This document shows positions 1 through 7,192 of a DNA stretch of 16,788 bases, piece after piece. The stretch lies in NCBI GenBank assembly GCA_030692055.1, contig JAUYCY010000118.1, positions 1-16,788 on the forward strand, given 5' to 3'. Position 1 is the stretch's first letter. Every line of letters begins with the position of its first letter. The position numbers and the translations under genes were made by a program. The notes beneath the pieces were generated by a model that had not been told where the DNA came from, searched no databases, and saw only the letters and a program-made list of their open reading frames with translations. The DNA is from Candidatus Omnitrophota bacterium. Its GTDB lineage: Bacteria > Omnitrophota > Koll11 > Duberdicusellales > 4484-171.

Positions 1-29
1 TGTATACGGTAAGGCCTGGCCATAGAGAA

Positions 30-57
30 ATCATAGCAGAAAGAATGAAGCTGTCAA
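30..57 (-). promoter_or_regulatory. Near-consensus sigma-70 promoter in repeat unit 1
   Basis: On the minus strand the -35 box TTGACA (52-57) is a perfect match and the -10 box TATGAT (30-35) differs at one base. They are separated by 16 bp. TGC directly before the -10 box gives an extended -10. Transcription would start near base 22-24 and leave the window to the left, away from the immunity and rhs genes. An imperfect palindrome around GGCCAGGCC lies just downstream. Confidence 0.65.
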
Positions 58-125
58 TAGTTTTCAACATTCAAGGGCTGACCCCATATCCTCCTTTGTA
101 TACGGTAAGGCCTGGCCATAGAGAA

Positions 126-153
126 ATCATAGCAGAAAGAATGAAGCTGTCAA
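126..153 (-). promoter_or_regulatory. Near-consensus sigma-70 promoter in repeat unit 2
   Basis: This is the exact duplicate of the promoter at 30-57: TTGACA at 148-153, a 16-bp spacer and TATGAT at 126-131 with an extended -10 TG. It reads left through unit 1, so the two promoters stand in tandem and would add to each other for whatever gene lies left of the window. Confidence 0.63.
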
Positions 154-166
154 TAGTTTTCAACAT

Positions 167-310
167 TCAAGGGCTGACCCCATATCCTCTCTTATTGGGA
201 TACAAAAGGCTTGCGAGGTTAGCGTATTTATCGTAAGTATATTTGGTAATTTGGTTTTGCGGGTCGGTGACAGCGGTAACTCTGTTTGCCGCATCAACAG
301 TAATAATCAT
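167..310 (-). pseudogene. Fragment of a second rhs/YD-repeat gene
   Basis: The minus-strand translation includes DAANRVTAVTDPQNQ and ITKYTYDKYANLA. These are YD-repeat sequences closely matching an internal segment of the large rhs gene (DAANRITAITDPQNQVTKYTYDKYGNLA). At nucleotide level about four fifths of 84 bases (about 213-298) match 2128-2215. The frame opens at an ATG with an in-frame TAA just upstream and closes inside the 23-bp repeat motif, giving 47 residues. Both ends are abrupt, so this is a remnant rather than a gene. Its divergence from the intact copy suggests a separate or older rhs locus, such as a displaced tip cassette. Confidence 0.75.
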
Positions 311-351
311 GTCAATAAATTCTTAAGTTATCTCCGTCCCCTAATTCTAAA

Positions 352-374
352 TTCAACATTCAAGGGCTGACCCC
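352..374 (-). repeat. Third copy of the 23-bp motif, fused to the immunity gene end
   Basis: The same 23 bases occur at 63-85, 159-181 and here. In this copy the minus strand supplies the last codons and the TGA stop of the upstream immunity gene, giving the tail GSALEC. The other two copies sit in the 96-bp tandem units. The match is exact over the full motif and the sequences around the copies differ, as expected for a dispersed element. Confidence 0.8.
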
Positions 375-664
375 TTTTCCCTGTTACAAAAATTTAAGAA
401 TGTCTTTAATATAGTCTCTAGTTTGTCAGGATCACCATGTCCAATAAATTTATTTTTCGAAACCTTACAAATAATCCAATCATCATCCCCATTCTTAATA
501 TTGATTTTGCTGAAATTTTTATCCGCACATTTTGTATCATTTAAATCTATTTCCACACTCCATCCCGGGTTATCTAAAGTTTCAATCTCTATTCCATATG
601 AATGTTCCCAATCTCCATTGCAATTACTCTTATACCAATCTTGAATCTTTTTAATAATATCCAT
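353..664 (-). CDS. Imm53-family immunity protein
   Basis: This 103-residue cytoplasmic protein has the Imm53 hallmark: WY at residues 10-11, GDWEH at 17-21 and TLDNPGW at 29-35, then a compact alpha/beta body. Imm53 proteins are immunity partners of polymorphic toxins, and the gene sits 33 bp after the rhs toxin gene on the same strand, so it probably neutralises that toxin's tip. The ATG at 664 is preferred over an in-frame GTG at 676, because GGGAG lies five bases before this ATG and because the family begins with this helix. The final residues (about GSALEC) and the stop come from the dispersed 23-bp repeat, so the native C-terminus may have been replaced. The gene is more AT-rich than the rhs core, as is common for exchanged toxin/immunity cassettes. 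The family call rests on recalled motifs. Confidence 0.82.
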   Translation of the reverse strand: MDIIKKIQDWYKSNCNGDWEHSYGIEIETLDNPGWSVEIDLNDTKCADKNFSKINIKNGDDDWIICKVSKNKFIGHGDPDKLETILKTFLNFCNREKGSALEC

Positions 665-697
665 TCGCTCTCCCACATTACACCACTTTTTTTAAAA

Positions 698-3600
698 TTA
701 GCTAGTCGGAGCTTCTCCTGCGCCCCCATATTGCCATTTACCCGGTATCCACTTTTCTATTTTAGGATTCCAGTTATAATCTCGATAATGCCAATGTACA
801 GGCTCTTTTCTATCTATCTCTTCATCATAATGAGATCTTGACGGAGGCTTATCATTCCGAAAGTCTCGTTGTGGTTTTTCCGACTTAGGATTATCGTCTT
901 TTGGTCCCCCTCCTTCTTCTCCCGTCACTCCTTCACTCTTTTTCTTATTATCAGGAGACTGGGCATTTTCTCCGGGGGTGGGGATGCGTGGAGAAATTGG
1001 ATAAAAATCTGTTGGAGTAAGCGGTATGAAAGTTCCTGAAATATTTTGAGAAAGACCTGTTGGAGTACGTGGTATTAAAATTCCTGAAGTATAAGGTGTC
1101 ATTATTTCTTGAAAGCCATAAGGATCAATATAGTTTATCGGATCATTATTACAATACACATACATATTCGGCCCATCAACCATACCCATTGGGTCAGGAG
1201 TGATGAAGCGGCCGATGCGTGGGTCGTAGTAACGTGCGCCAAAGTAAACTAATCCTGTCGTATCCTGTTCTTTAGTTAAGAATTGGCGATTGTTAGGCGT
1301 TGTGCCGGTAGAAGTAATTATATTGCCAAAACTGTCATAGGCATAGAAATTAAGTTTCGCTGAAGAAGGATTTGAAGTAGTTGTTACGCTTCCTAAACTA
1401 TCGTAATGATAATACTGTTGACTGTTGACTGTGGACTGTTGACTGATAATGCCACCAATGCCTCCAAAACTATTGGGGTTACGCAGATAGCTTCTATTGG
1501 TAACTTGTGAAGCATTTCTTTCGATAATGCTATTTGAGCCATCATAGAGGAAATTGGTTATTGTTCCGGTTGAGCTTACTTGTACGCGGTTTCCTCCTCC
1601 ATCATACTTATAGATTTCATTTGGTTCGACTTCGCTCACCACAGGTAAACCGGTAGCAGTGACTTTATTTAAGCGGTTTAAGCAGTCATAGGAGAGGTCT
1701 TGGGGGTTACCTACGCTTGGTGAAGATTTAATTAAGTTTCCATTAAGGTCGTAGTAATAATTGGTATAGACTAAACTTGTGGTCTCTTTGGTTAATTGGT
1801 TTAAGTTGTTATAGGTATAGGCAGTGGCAATACCGTTTGCATTTTTGGTCAAGCGGTTACCTGCGGCATCATACGTATAGGCGATTTGGTAAGGGGTATT
1901 AGCTGAGGTACGTTTCTCATTGGTTAATTGGTTAAGAGCATCATACGTATATTCATACGTTGCGTCAGGGCTGACAGTCTTGGTTTTTCGATAAAGCGCA
2001 TCGTAATAATAATTGAATTCAGAGAATTTGGTATAAGGTGTGGTTGTGCGTTGGTTGATGAGCTTTCCCAGGCGGTTAAGAGAGTCGTACTTATAAATGC
2101 TTCCTGTTTTATTAGGATAGGTTGAGGTTGCAAGATTGCCGTATTTATCGTAGGTGTACTTGGTAACTTGGTTTTGCGGGTCAGTAATAGCGGTGATTCT
2201 ATTTGCCGCGTCATAAGCGTATTTGGTGAGTTTGTTGTCCGGGTCAAGCATGGTTTTACGGTTGCCAAGAGAGTCATAGGTGTAAGTAACGGTATCGTTA
2301 CTGGATGGGCCGTCAACGCTAAGGAGCTCGCTTGTGGCATCATAGGTGTAGTTGGTCACGCCCTGCTGCCAGTCAGTCATGGAGATTGCTCTGCTTAAGT
2401 CATCGTAGGTAAAGCGTATGTTTACATCAGGGCCATTTAGAGTCTCGAGGCGGTTTAGCTCATCATAAGAGTAGTTTATTACCTGGCCTTTGGGGTCGGT
2501 TTCTTTGACGCGGTTAGAGACAGCATCATAGAAGTAGTTCCATTTGTAGTTTGCGCTATCGGTTTTGGTAATTAAGAGGTTTAATTCATCGTAGCTAAAC
2601 TGGGTCAGGTTATTCTTCTGGTCTTTTATGGAGATAGGGTTTCCTTCGGTATCATAGGTATAGGTTATGACGCCACCTAAGGGATCGCTGAGGCTTAAGG
2701 GTTTAGCTGCAGCGTCATAGGTATAGGTTGTGGTTTTACCTTGCGCATTGGTTACGGTGAGTAAGTTATCCATCCCGTCATAGGAAAATAGGTTGGTTGA
2801 TACCTTATCCGGCAGATTGATTTTAATTAAACGGTTCAACTCATCGTAATAATACCTGGTTATATTGGCTCTTGGGTCGGTTGAGGTTATTTTATTGCCT
2901 ATTACGTCATAGGTAAATTTTATGGTTATGCCGGCTAAGTCTTTAATACTTGCGATGTTTGCGTATTTATTATAGGTAAAAGAAATCTTTTTTCCCGAGG
3001 CGTTAGTGATAGTGCTTATGAGGCCTGCGGAGAGGTATTTATAAGAAGTCGCTGCGTTTAAGGTATTGATGGCTTTGGTTAGGTTTCCTTTGGTATCGTA
3101 GGTGTATGTAGCAAGCTTACCCAAAGCATCAGTTGTACTGGTTGGATTACAGAAGGTAAGCTCGTAGGTAGAGGTGGTTATCGCGCCAAGAGGATCGGTT
3201 AATTTGATAAGGTTTCCTTTTGTATCATACTCCATTATTACAGTGTGGCCCAAGGCATCAGTGCGGGAAATAAGGTTAAGGTTGTTATCCCAGGTTGATT
3301 TGGTGTGGTTATTGTGGCTATCCACGACGTCAATGAGCTGGTAGTCGCTGTTGTAGTAATAGGTTGTCTGGTAGTTTTTGGAGTTCTTAACGCTGGTGCG
3401 GCTTGATTGCGGTTCAAAGGCAAGGGTTACTTTTTCGTAATTGTTTTCCCGTGAGGAAGAAGTACAGCGGTCAGAAGCGTCATAGGAAAAGGTAACTATG
3501 TTTGCCGTGGGTAAGGTTTTCTTGGTAAGATTATGGCTTGCATCGTAGGCATAGCTAAGCACTCCCCCTTTAGGGTTAGTGACACTGATAAGGTTATTAT

Positions 3601-5302
3601 TAGCATCGTAAGCGTATTTGTAAATCTTTCCCAGAGGGTTAGTTGCTGAAATAATGCGGTTTTGGCTGTCATACGCTAAGATTACCTTGCGGCCAACAGT
3701 ATCAATAATAGTCTGGAGCTGTTTTAAGGTGTTATAGGTTAAGGTTATGGTATTACTGTTGCGGTCAACTACTTTTAAGAGTTTACCTGTGGTATCGAAA
3801 TAAAAGTTTGTACCAGCCTTTAAGCGCCAGGTGTAGCCGCTGGTGGTTTTGGTAAGCGTAGAATATTCTCCTCGTTGAGGAGTGAAAATACCGCCTGAGT
3901 CATCACGAAAGATAGTCTCTCTGCCCTGGTCATCCCTTATCCTGATAAGCTTATTTGCGGAATCAACAAATAAGAAGATATTGTAACTATGTGTCCAGCC
4001 GTATCCCAGAGGGCCGAAGTAATCATCACGGCTGTTGTAAGCGCGGCTGAAATCAAAGTTAATACCTTTGCCAGGAATACTTATATCGCCGGTATAAACA
4101 TACATATTACCGGTGACAACATTGATGGGGTCACCGGTATCTTTAGCGGGGTCTTTTGAAGGGCCGAATTGGCCTTTTTCAGTTTGCTTTGGCGGAGGCG
4201 GTAGCTCAACGGTAAAATTCCAGACTGCCGGTGAAAGATCAACGTTTCCTTTTGCATCTTTGGCAGCAACAGAAAAACTATGTTGTCCTAAGGCAAGATT
4301 AGAAAAGGTAAGAGTGGTTAGGGTAGTATAGGCTTTGGGGGTTGCGTCAAACTGGTAGTAATAGCCAACAACGCCGCCATTACCGTTTATACCTTGGTAG
4401 GTAAAGCTGACCGTGCGGTCAGTGGTTGTAGCGGCAGGCTTGGCAGTGATAACGGTGTCCAGCTCGGGGAGAGACGTAATGGTAAACTTCCAAACCGCGG
4501 GTGTTAAGTCAACATTTCCTGTAGTATCTTTGGCAGCGACAGAAAAACTATGCTCACCTACGTCAAGGTTAGGAAACGTAACCGTAGCTTGAGTAGTATA
4601 AGTTTTAGGATTTGCATCAAACTGGTAATAATAGCCAACAACGCCGTGATAGTCATTTATACCGGAATAAGCGAAAGTTACGCTGCGTTCAGTGGTTGTG
4701 GCGGGAGGCTTAGAGTTTATTATTGTATCCAAGCTATTTGGTAATTTAAAACTTGCAGAAGTAGTAGCTGAACCGGTATATGTCCAGCTACGAACAAAAT
4801 TACTGAAACGACGATCTTCTCCTTGGTTAGAATACGAAATATCTAAAGTCCCAACTAAATCCCTTCCTGAAACAGAGCCTGAAAAGTTATAGATATAAGT
4901 TGTTTTGTCCTTAAGGCTTTCAGAATTTTGGTCGAAAATATTTGTAACCTTGAAAATAACCGCATTACCATTCACTTTTCCAGTTAAAGTTGCGCTATTA
5001 ATACCATAACTGTAGCTTCCATTTATCGAACCATCGGAATTTTGCCTGACATCCATGTAACAAAAAGGAGTCGTACCTGTGCTACCGCCTACCTGCTGAA
5101 TGATCTCCCTGCCATCGCTAAAAACAAAAGTCACTGTTCCCTGGTACCACATGGGAGGATTCCAGTCAGCATCAAAATGCCAATGACCAGCTACATTGGC
5201 ATTTGCAGCAAAAGAAAGGCTGGGGAAAAAGAGGCAGGAAACGAAAGCAAAAAAAATAAAGGCGATTCGAATTTTGGCAAGAGAAATAAAACCACCCTTC
5301 AC
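698..5302 (-). CDS. Exported RHS/YD-repeat polymorphic toxin
   Basis: This 1534-residue protein starts at a GTG. Residues 1-33 form a signal peptide (basic KIR, hydrophobic core, cleavage near SFAA). A beta-rich N-terminal domain covers about 34-185. Two tandem Ig-like repeats of 90 residues follow (about 191-280 and 281-368), then a PPPP linker. The RHS entry domain begins at about 389 (DPINVVTGNMY), and YD repeats continue to about 1340. The RHS-terminal cleavage motif is near 1370-1397 (DPMGMVDGPNMYVY, then DPYGF). The last 137 residues are the variable tip: a Pro/Gly/Lys-rich linker, then about 45 residues containing SHYDEEID, HWHYRDYNW and KWIPGKW, a possible histidine-based nuclease that I cannot assign to a named family. 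The RHS shell encloses the toxin tip until release. The signal peptide implies Sec export rather than the usual type VI loading. The adjacent Imm53 gene supports the toxin role. The reading frame is intact. Confidence 0.9.
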   Translation of the reverse strand: MKGGFISLAKIRIAFIFFAFVSCLFFPSLSFAANANVAGHWHFDADWNPPMWYQGTVTFVFSDGREIIQQVGGSTGTTPFCYMDVRQNSDGSINGSYSYGINSATLTGKVNGNAVIFKVTNIFDQNSESLKDKTTYIYNFSGSVSGRDLVGTLDISYSNQGEDRRFSNFVRSWTYTGSATTSASFKLPNSLDTIINSKPPATTTERSVTFAYSGINDYHGVVGYYYQFDANPKTYTTQATVTFPNLDVGEHSFSVAAKDTTGNVDLTPAVWKFTITSLPELDTVITAKPAATTTDRTVSFTYQGINGNGGVVGYYYQFDATPKAYTTLTTLTFSNLALGQHSFSVAAKDAKGNVDLSPAVWNFTVELPPPPKQTEKGQFGPSKDPAKDTGDPINVVTGNMYVYTGDISIPGKGINFDFSRAYNSRDDYFGPLGYGWTHSYNIFLFVDSANKLIRIRDDQGRETIFRDDSGGIFTPQRGEYSTLTKTTSGYTWRLKAGTNFYFDTTGKLLKVVDRNSNTITLTYNTLKQLQTIIDTVGRKVILAYDSQNRIISATNPLGKIYKYAYDANNNLISVTNPKGGVLSYAYDASHNLTKKTLPTANIVTFSYDASDRCTSSSRENNYEKVTLAFEPQSSRTSVKNSKNYQTTYYYNSDYQLIDVVDSHNNHTKSTWDNNLNLISRTDALGHTVIMEYDTKGNLIKLTDPLGAITTSTYELTFCNPTSTTDALGKLATYTYDTKGNLTKAINTLNAATSYKYLSAGLISTITNASGKKISFTYNKYANIASIKDLAGITIKFTYDVIGNKITSTDPRANITRYYYDELNRLIKINLPDKVSTNLFSYDGMDNLLTVTNAQGKTTTYTYDAAAKPLSLSDPLGGVITYTYDTEGNPISIKDQKNNLTQFSYDELNLLITKTDSANYKWNYFYDAVSNRVKETDPKGQVINYSYDELNRLETLNGPDVNIRFTYDDLSRAISMTDWQQGVTNYTYDATSELLSVDGPSSNDTVTYTYDSLGNRKTMLDPDNKLTKYAYDAANRITAITDPQNQVTKYTYDKYGNLATSTYPNKTGSIYKYDSLNRLGKLINQRTTTPYTKFSEFNYYYDALYRKTKTVSPDATYEYTYDALNQLTNEKRTSANTPYQIAYTYDAAGNRLTKNANGIATAYTYNNLNQLTKETTSLVYTNYYYDLNGNLIKSSPSVGNPQDLSYDCLNRLNKVTATGLPVVSEVEPNEIYKYDGGGNRVQVSSTGTITNFLYDGSNSIIERNASQVTNRSYLRNPNSFGGIGGIISQQSTVNSQQYYHYDSLGSVTTTSNPSSAKLNFYAYDSFGNIITSTGTTPNNRQFLTKEQDTTGLVYFGARYYDPRIGRFITPDPMGMVDGPNMYVYCNNDPINYIDPYGFQEIMTPYTSGILIPRTPTGLSQNISGTFIPLTPTDFYPISPRIPTPGENAQSPDNKKKSEGVTGEEGGGPKDDNPKSEKPQRDFRNDKPPSRSHYDEEIDRKEPVHWHYRDYNWNPKIEKWIPGKWQYGGAGEAPTS
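1415..1442 (-). repeat. Heptanucleotide tandem repeat inside the rhs gene
   Basis: Four consecutive 7-bp units read CTGTTGA on the plus strand; the third is CTGTGGA. They encode residues 1287-1296, SQQSTVNSQQ, in a protein otherwise made of YD repeats. Seven is not a multiple of three, so gain or loss of one unit would shift the frame before the cleavage motif and toxin tip. The same kind of CAACAGT heptamer occurs as an intergenic microsatellite in many bacteria, so this may be an insertion tolerated within the shell. Confidence 0.75.
4201..4735 (-). repeat. Tandem 270-bp repeat encoding two Ig-like domains
   Basis: Two adjacent 90-codon segments of the rhs gene (residues about 191-280 and 281-368) share long identical stretches, including VVGYYYQFDA, HSFSVAAKD and GNVDL. 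Both begin LDT and end around PAVWxFT. The similarity is also clear at DNA level, which points to fairly recent internal duplication. These modules probably act as an extracellular stalk between the N-terminal domain and the RHS shell. Confidence 0.8.
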
Positions 5303-5308
5303 GAACTA

Positions 5309-5337
5309 AATTTAATCACATTGGTTAAAATTGTCAA
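5309..5337 (-). promoter_or_regulatory. rhs promoter with almost no leader
   Basis: A perfect -35 box TTGACA (5332-5337) is followed 17 bp later by the -10-like TAAATT (5309-5314); an alternative extended form, TGA-TTAAAT, is shifted by one base. The expected start of transcription falls at about base 5302, which is the G of the rhs GTG start codon. No Shine-Dalgarno sequence precedes that GTG. The simplest reading is a leaderless rhs mRNA with a promoter separate from the signalling operon upstream. Confidence 0.5.
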
Positions 5338-5377
5338 GGGATTTAACAGAGTATCTAATAACCCGAAGGGCAGAGTT

Positions 5378-5395
5378 CCACGGGCATGCCCGTGG
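5378..5395. repeat. REP-like perfect palindrome
   Basis: CCACGGGCATGCCCGTGG is an 18-bp perfect palindrome followed by GTAT, lying between the STAS gene and the rhs promoter. Two relatives occur at 16137-16156 and 16236-16255 with the same plan: an 8-9 bp stem, a GCAAGC or GCATGC centre, then GTAT. No T-run follows on the minus strand, so it is a poor intrinsic terminator. It could still protect mRNA ends at the close of the signalling operon. Confidence 0.7.
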
Positions 5396-5413
5396 GTATC
5401 TACATTCTCAACA

Positions 5414-5788
5414 TTATTTAAGAGCATTTATGGCGCGGCGCTCAGAAGTGTATTCCTTGAAAAGATTTTGCACTTTAGATATCTCTATGAGGTCCTTCAT
5501 TTTTGAAGAAAGATTAATAAGGCCTATCTTTTCTCCTGCCCCGGTTTCTTTCATGTGTTTAAAAAGATTTATAAGTATTGCTAATCCCGAAGAATCAGTT
5601 CTCTCCACGGCCTTTAAGTCAAAGAGTATATTTTTTACTTTTATCCCCGCTGTTTTACGGATAAATTCATCGCGAACTTGCATTAGATTTGCGAAAGTAA
5701 CATTTCCGCAAAGGCGCACTATAGTAACGTTCTGTTGTGATTCAACTATTTCAATGTGGTTTTCTATGGTTTTATCTGCCCTTTTCAT
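5414..5788 (-). CDS. STAS-domain anti-sigma factor antagonist-like protein
   Basis: This 124-residue protein is a single STAS domain of the SpoIIAA/RsbV type, of usual length. The phosphorylation loop is visible as DSSG at residues 65-68; the second serine (67) is the expected phosphoacceptor by comparison with SpoIIAA. Such proteins bind a partner kinase/anti-sigma factor when unphosphorylated and release a sigma factor or other target. No RsbW-type kinase or PP2C phosphatase is in the window, so the partner is elsewhere or unconventional. The gene overlaps the end of the HD-GYP gene by 17 bp, with AAGGT five bases before its ATG, which indicates translational coupling. It appears to be the last gene of the signalling operon. 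Confidence 0.9.
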   Translation of the reverse strand: MKRADKTIENHIEIVESQQNVTIVRLCGNVTFANLMQVRDEFIRKTAGIKVKNILFDLKAVERTDSSGLAILINLFKHMKETGAGEKIGLINLSSKMKDLIEISKVQNLFKEYTSERRAINALK

Positions 5789-7172
5789 CCAGTACCTTCA
5801 TAAATACATCGACTATTTTTGGGTTAAATTGTGTCCCCCTGTTTCTTACAAGCTCTTCAATCGCTTTTTCACGAGTAAGTGCGCTTCGATATGCTCGCGG
5901 AGATGTCATAGCGTCATAGGCGTCTGCAACCGATATAATTGCAGCGAAAATGTTTATATTCTCTCCAACAATTTTATCAGGATAACCGGTGCCGTCGTAG
6001 CGCTCATGGTGCTGTCTTATAATCGTTAACATTTCTGTGTTTGACAGAAATGGTTTTAATATGTCTTCGCCAATGAGAGAATGTTTTCTAATTGCTTCCC
6101 ATTCTTCTTCTGTGAGGGCTTCTTTTTTGTTTAAAATATTTTCCTTAATACCTAATTTGCCGATATCGTGTAAAAGTGCCACTTCTTTTAGCAATTCGAT
6201 TTTTTCCTGTGGGAAGACCATTCTTATTGCAATTTTTTGTGCATATTCCGCAACTCGTTCTGAGTGGCCGCGCGTATAGGGATCACGAGCTTCAAGGACT
6301 CGCACTAATGATTGCACCATTCCATAGAAATAATCAACTAAATTTCTGCGTGATTCTTCAAGACTCTGCGCCATTTGATTGAAGGATTTTGCGAGTTCCC
6401 GTATTTCGTCAGCCCCTTTTGTTTCTACCTGATATTGTAAATTGCCATTCGCAATATGCCGCGTTCCTGTCAATAATCTTTTAAGCGGATAGCTAATTTT
6501 TCTAGAGATCAAAATTCCCATAAGTATTGAAAAAATAACCCCAAGCATAAGCACAAATAATGCGCGTCTATGCACTTCGCGTTGCACGACATATACTTCA
6601 TCCGCGGTTAGGTCGACTCCTAAAATCGCAACAGTTTTCCCCGTGGCATCGCGTATAGGAGCGTATCCGGAAAGCGTTGTCCCCCACTCGTCGATTTCCA
6701 TTTTTGTATCCGCTGAAGGCCCCTCAAAAGCTTTGAGCATTGCTGGAAAACGACCGGCATTGTATAGGTCGCCGGGGTAAGAGCTTAAAAATTTCTTCTT
6801 TCCTTTTTTGGTAATAAGATTAGGGTCGACGATAAATTGCCAAGCACCCGGCTGTTTTGTTTTTGTCATGGTATAGATATATTTGATAGGCTGATTTATG
6901 CGCTGGATTTTTTTGAGTTTTTCAGCGATTATTTTATATTGTGGAGCATGTATACCGCTACGGTTTAGCGGAACTTGCATAAGCATATCAGCATCAAGCG
7001 TTAAAACCGCGGTTTGCGCGATTATTATTAATTTATTTCTTAGTTCCTTGAACTGTGCATCTAGGGCAAATCTATAAATTAAGAAATTACTTAAAGCTCC
7101 CGCAAAAAGCATTGCCAGAATAAGAATGATAGTTACCTGGAATTGAAAGCTTTTAAAATTAAGAATTTTCAT
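5772..7172 (-). CDS. Membrane HD-GYP c-di-GMP phosphodiesterase with HAMP domain
   Basis: This 466-residue protein has a transmembrane helix at about 13-35, a periplasmic Cache-like sensor at about 36-200 (with a YTM...FIVDP stretch and a WGTTLSGYAPI...ILGVDL core), a second helix at about 204-223, a HAMP linker at about 224-276, and an HD-GYP domain at about 280-466. The catalytic signature is complete: HDIGK (335-339), HH at 388-389, GTGYP (394-398) and DAYDAM (417-422). It should hydrolyse c-di-GMP to pGpG or GMP in response to a periplasmic signal. It follows the REC-GGDEF gene by 20 bp and overlaps the STAS gene, so synthesis-type, degradation-type and partner-switch domains would be co-expressed. 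Confidence 0.92.
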   Translation of the reverse strand: MKILNFKSFQFQVTIILILAMLFAGALSNFLIYRFALDAQFKELRNKLIIIAQTAVLTLDADMLMQVPLNRSGIHAPQYKIIAEKLKKIQRINQPIKYIYTMTKTKQPGAWQFIVDPNLITKKGKKKFLSSYPGDLYNAGRFPAMLKAFEGPSADTKMEIDEWGTTLSGYAPIRDATGKTVAILGVDLTADEVYVVQREVHRRALFVLMLGVIFSILMGILISRKISYPLKRLLTGTRHIANGNLQYQVETKGADEIRELAKSFNQMAQSLEESRRNLVDYFYGMVQSLVRVLEARDPYTRGHSERVAEYAQKIAIRMVFPQEKIELLKEVALLHDIGKLGIKENILNKKEALTEEEWEAIRKHSLIGEDILKPFLSNTEMLTIIRQHHERYDGTGYPDKIVGENINIFAAIISVADAYDAMTSPRAYRSALTREKAIEELVRNRGTQFNPKIVDVFMKVLDEKGR

Positions 7173-7192
7173 TCATCCCTATAGATAGGAAA

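Larger units (their letters stand above)
1..192 (-). repeat. Two tandem 96-bp units, each with an outward promoter
   Basis: Bases 1-96 and 97-192 are copies of one unit, identical up to the last two or three bases. The first copy begins at base 1, so the array may continue to the left. Each unit ends with the motif TTCAACATTCAAGGGCTGAC plus CCC, which recurs alone at 352-374. No convincing protein is encoded; a short plus-strand frame simply repeats itself with the unit. The motif resembles dispersed REP-like elements associated with IS200-like (RAYT) transposases, but no transposase is visible here, so that link is recalled from general knowledge rather than shown. Confidence 0.85.

Noticed and set aside
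1..192. Possible CRISPR array from direct repeats
   Set aside because: The whole 96-bp unit repeats with no variable spacers, and the length is wrong for CRISPR repeats.
45..236. Plus-strand 63-codon frame with a repeated peptide
   Set aside because: The repeated peptide merely reflects the 96-bp tandem DNA unit; no coding signal is seen.
1924..2343. 139-codon minus-strand frame inside rhs
   Set aside because: It is an out-of-frame shadow of the YD-repeat coding region, low in complexity and rich in Thr/Pro/Leu.
5378..5395. Intrinsic terminator for the signalling operon
   Set aside because: The palindrome is strong but no T-tract follows on the minus strand, and it belongs to a dispersed REP-like family.
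5331..6029. 232-codon plus-strand frame
   Set aside because: It is antisense to the STAS and HD-GYP genes, which have clear catalytic motifs.
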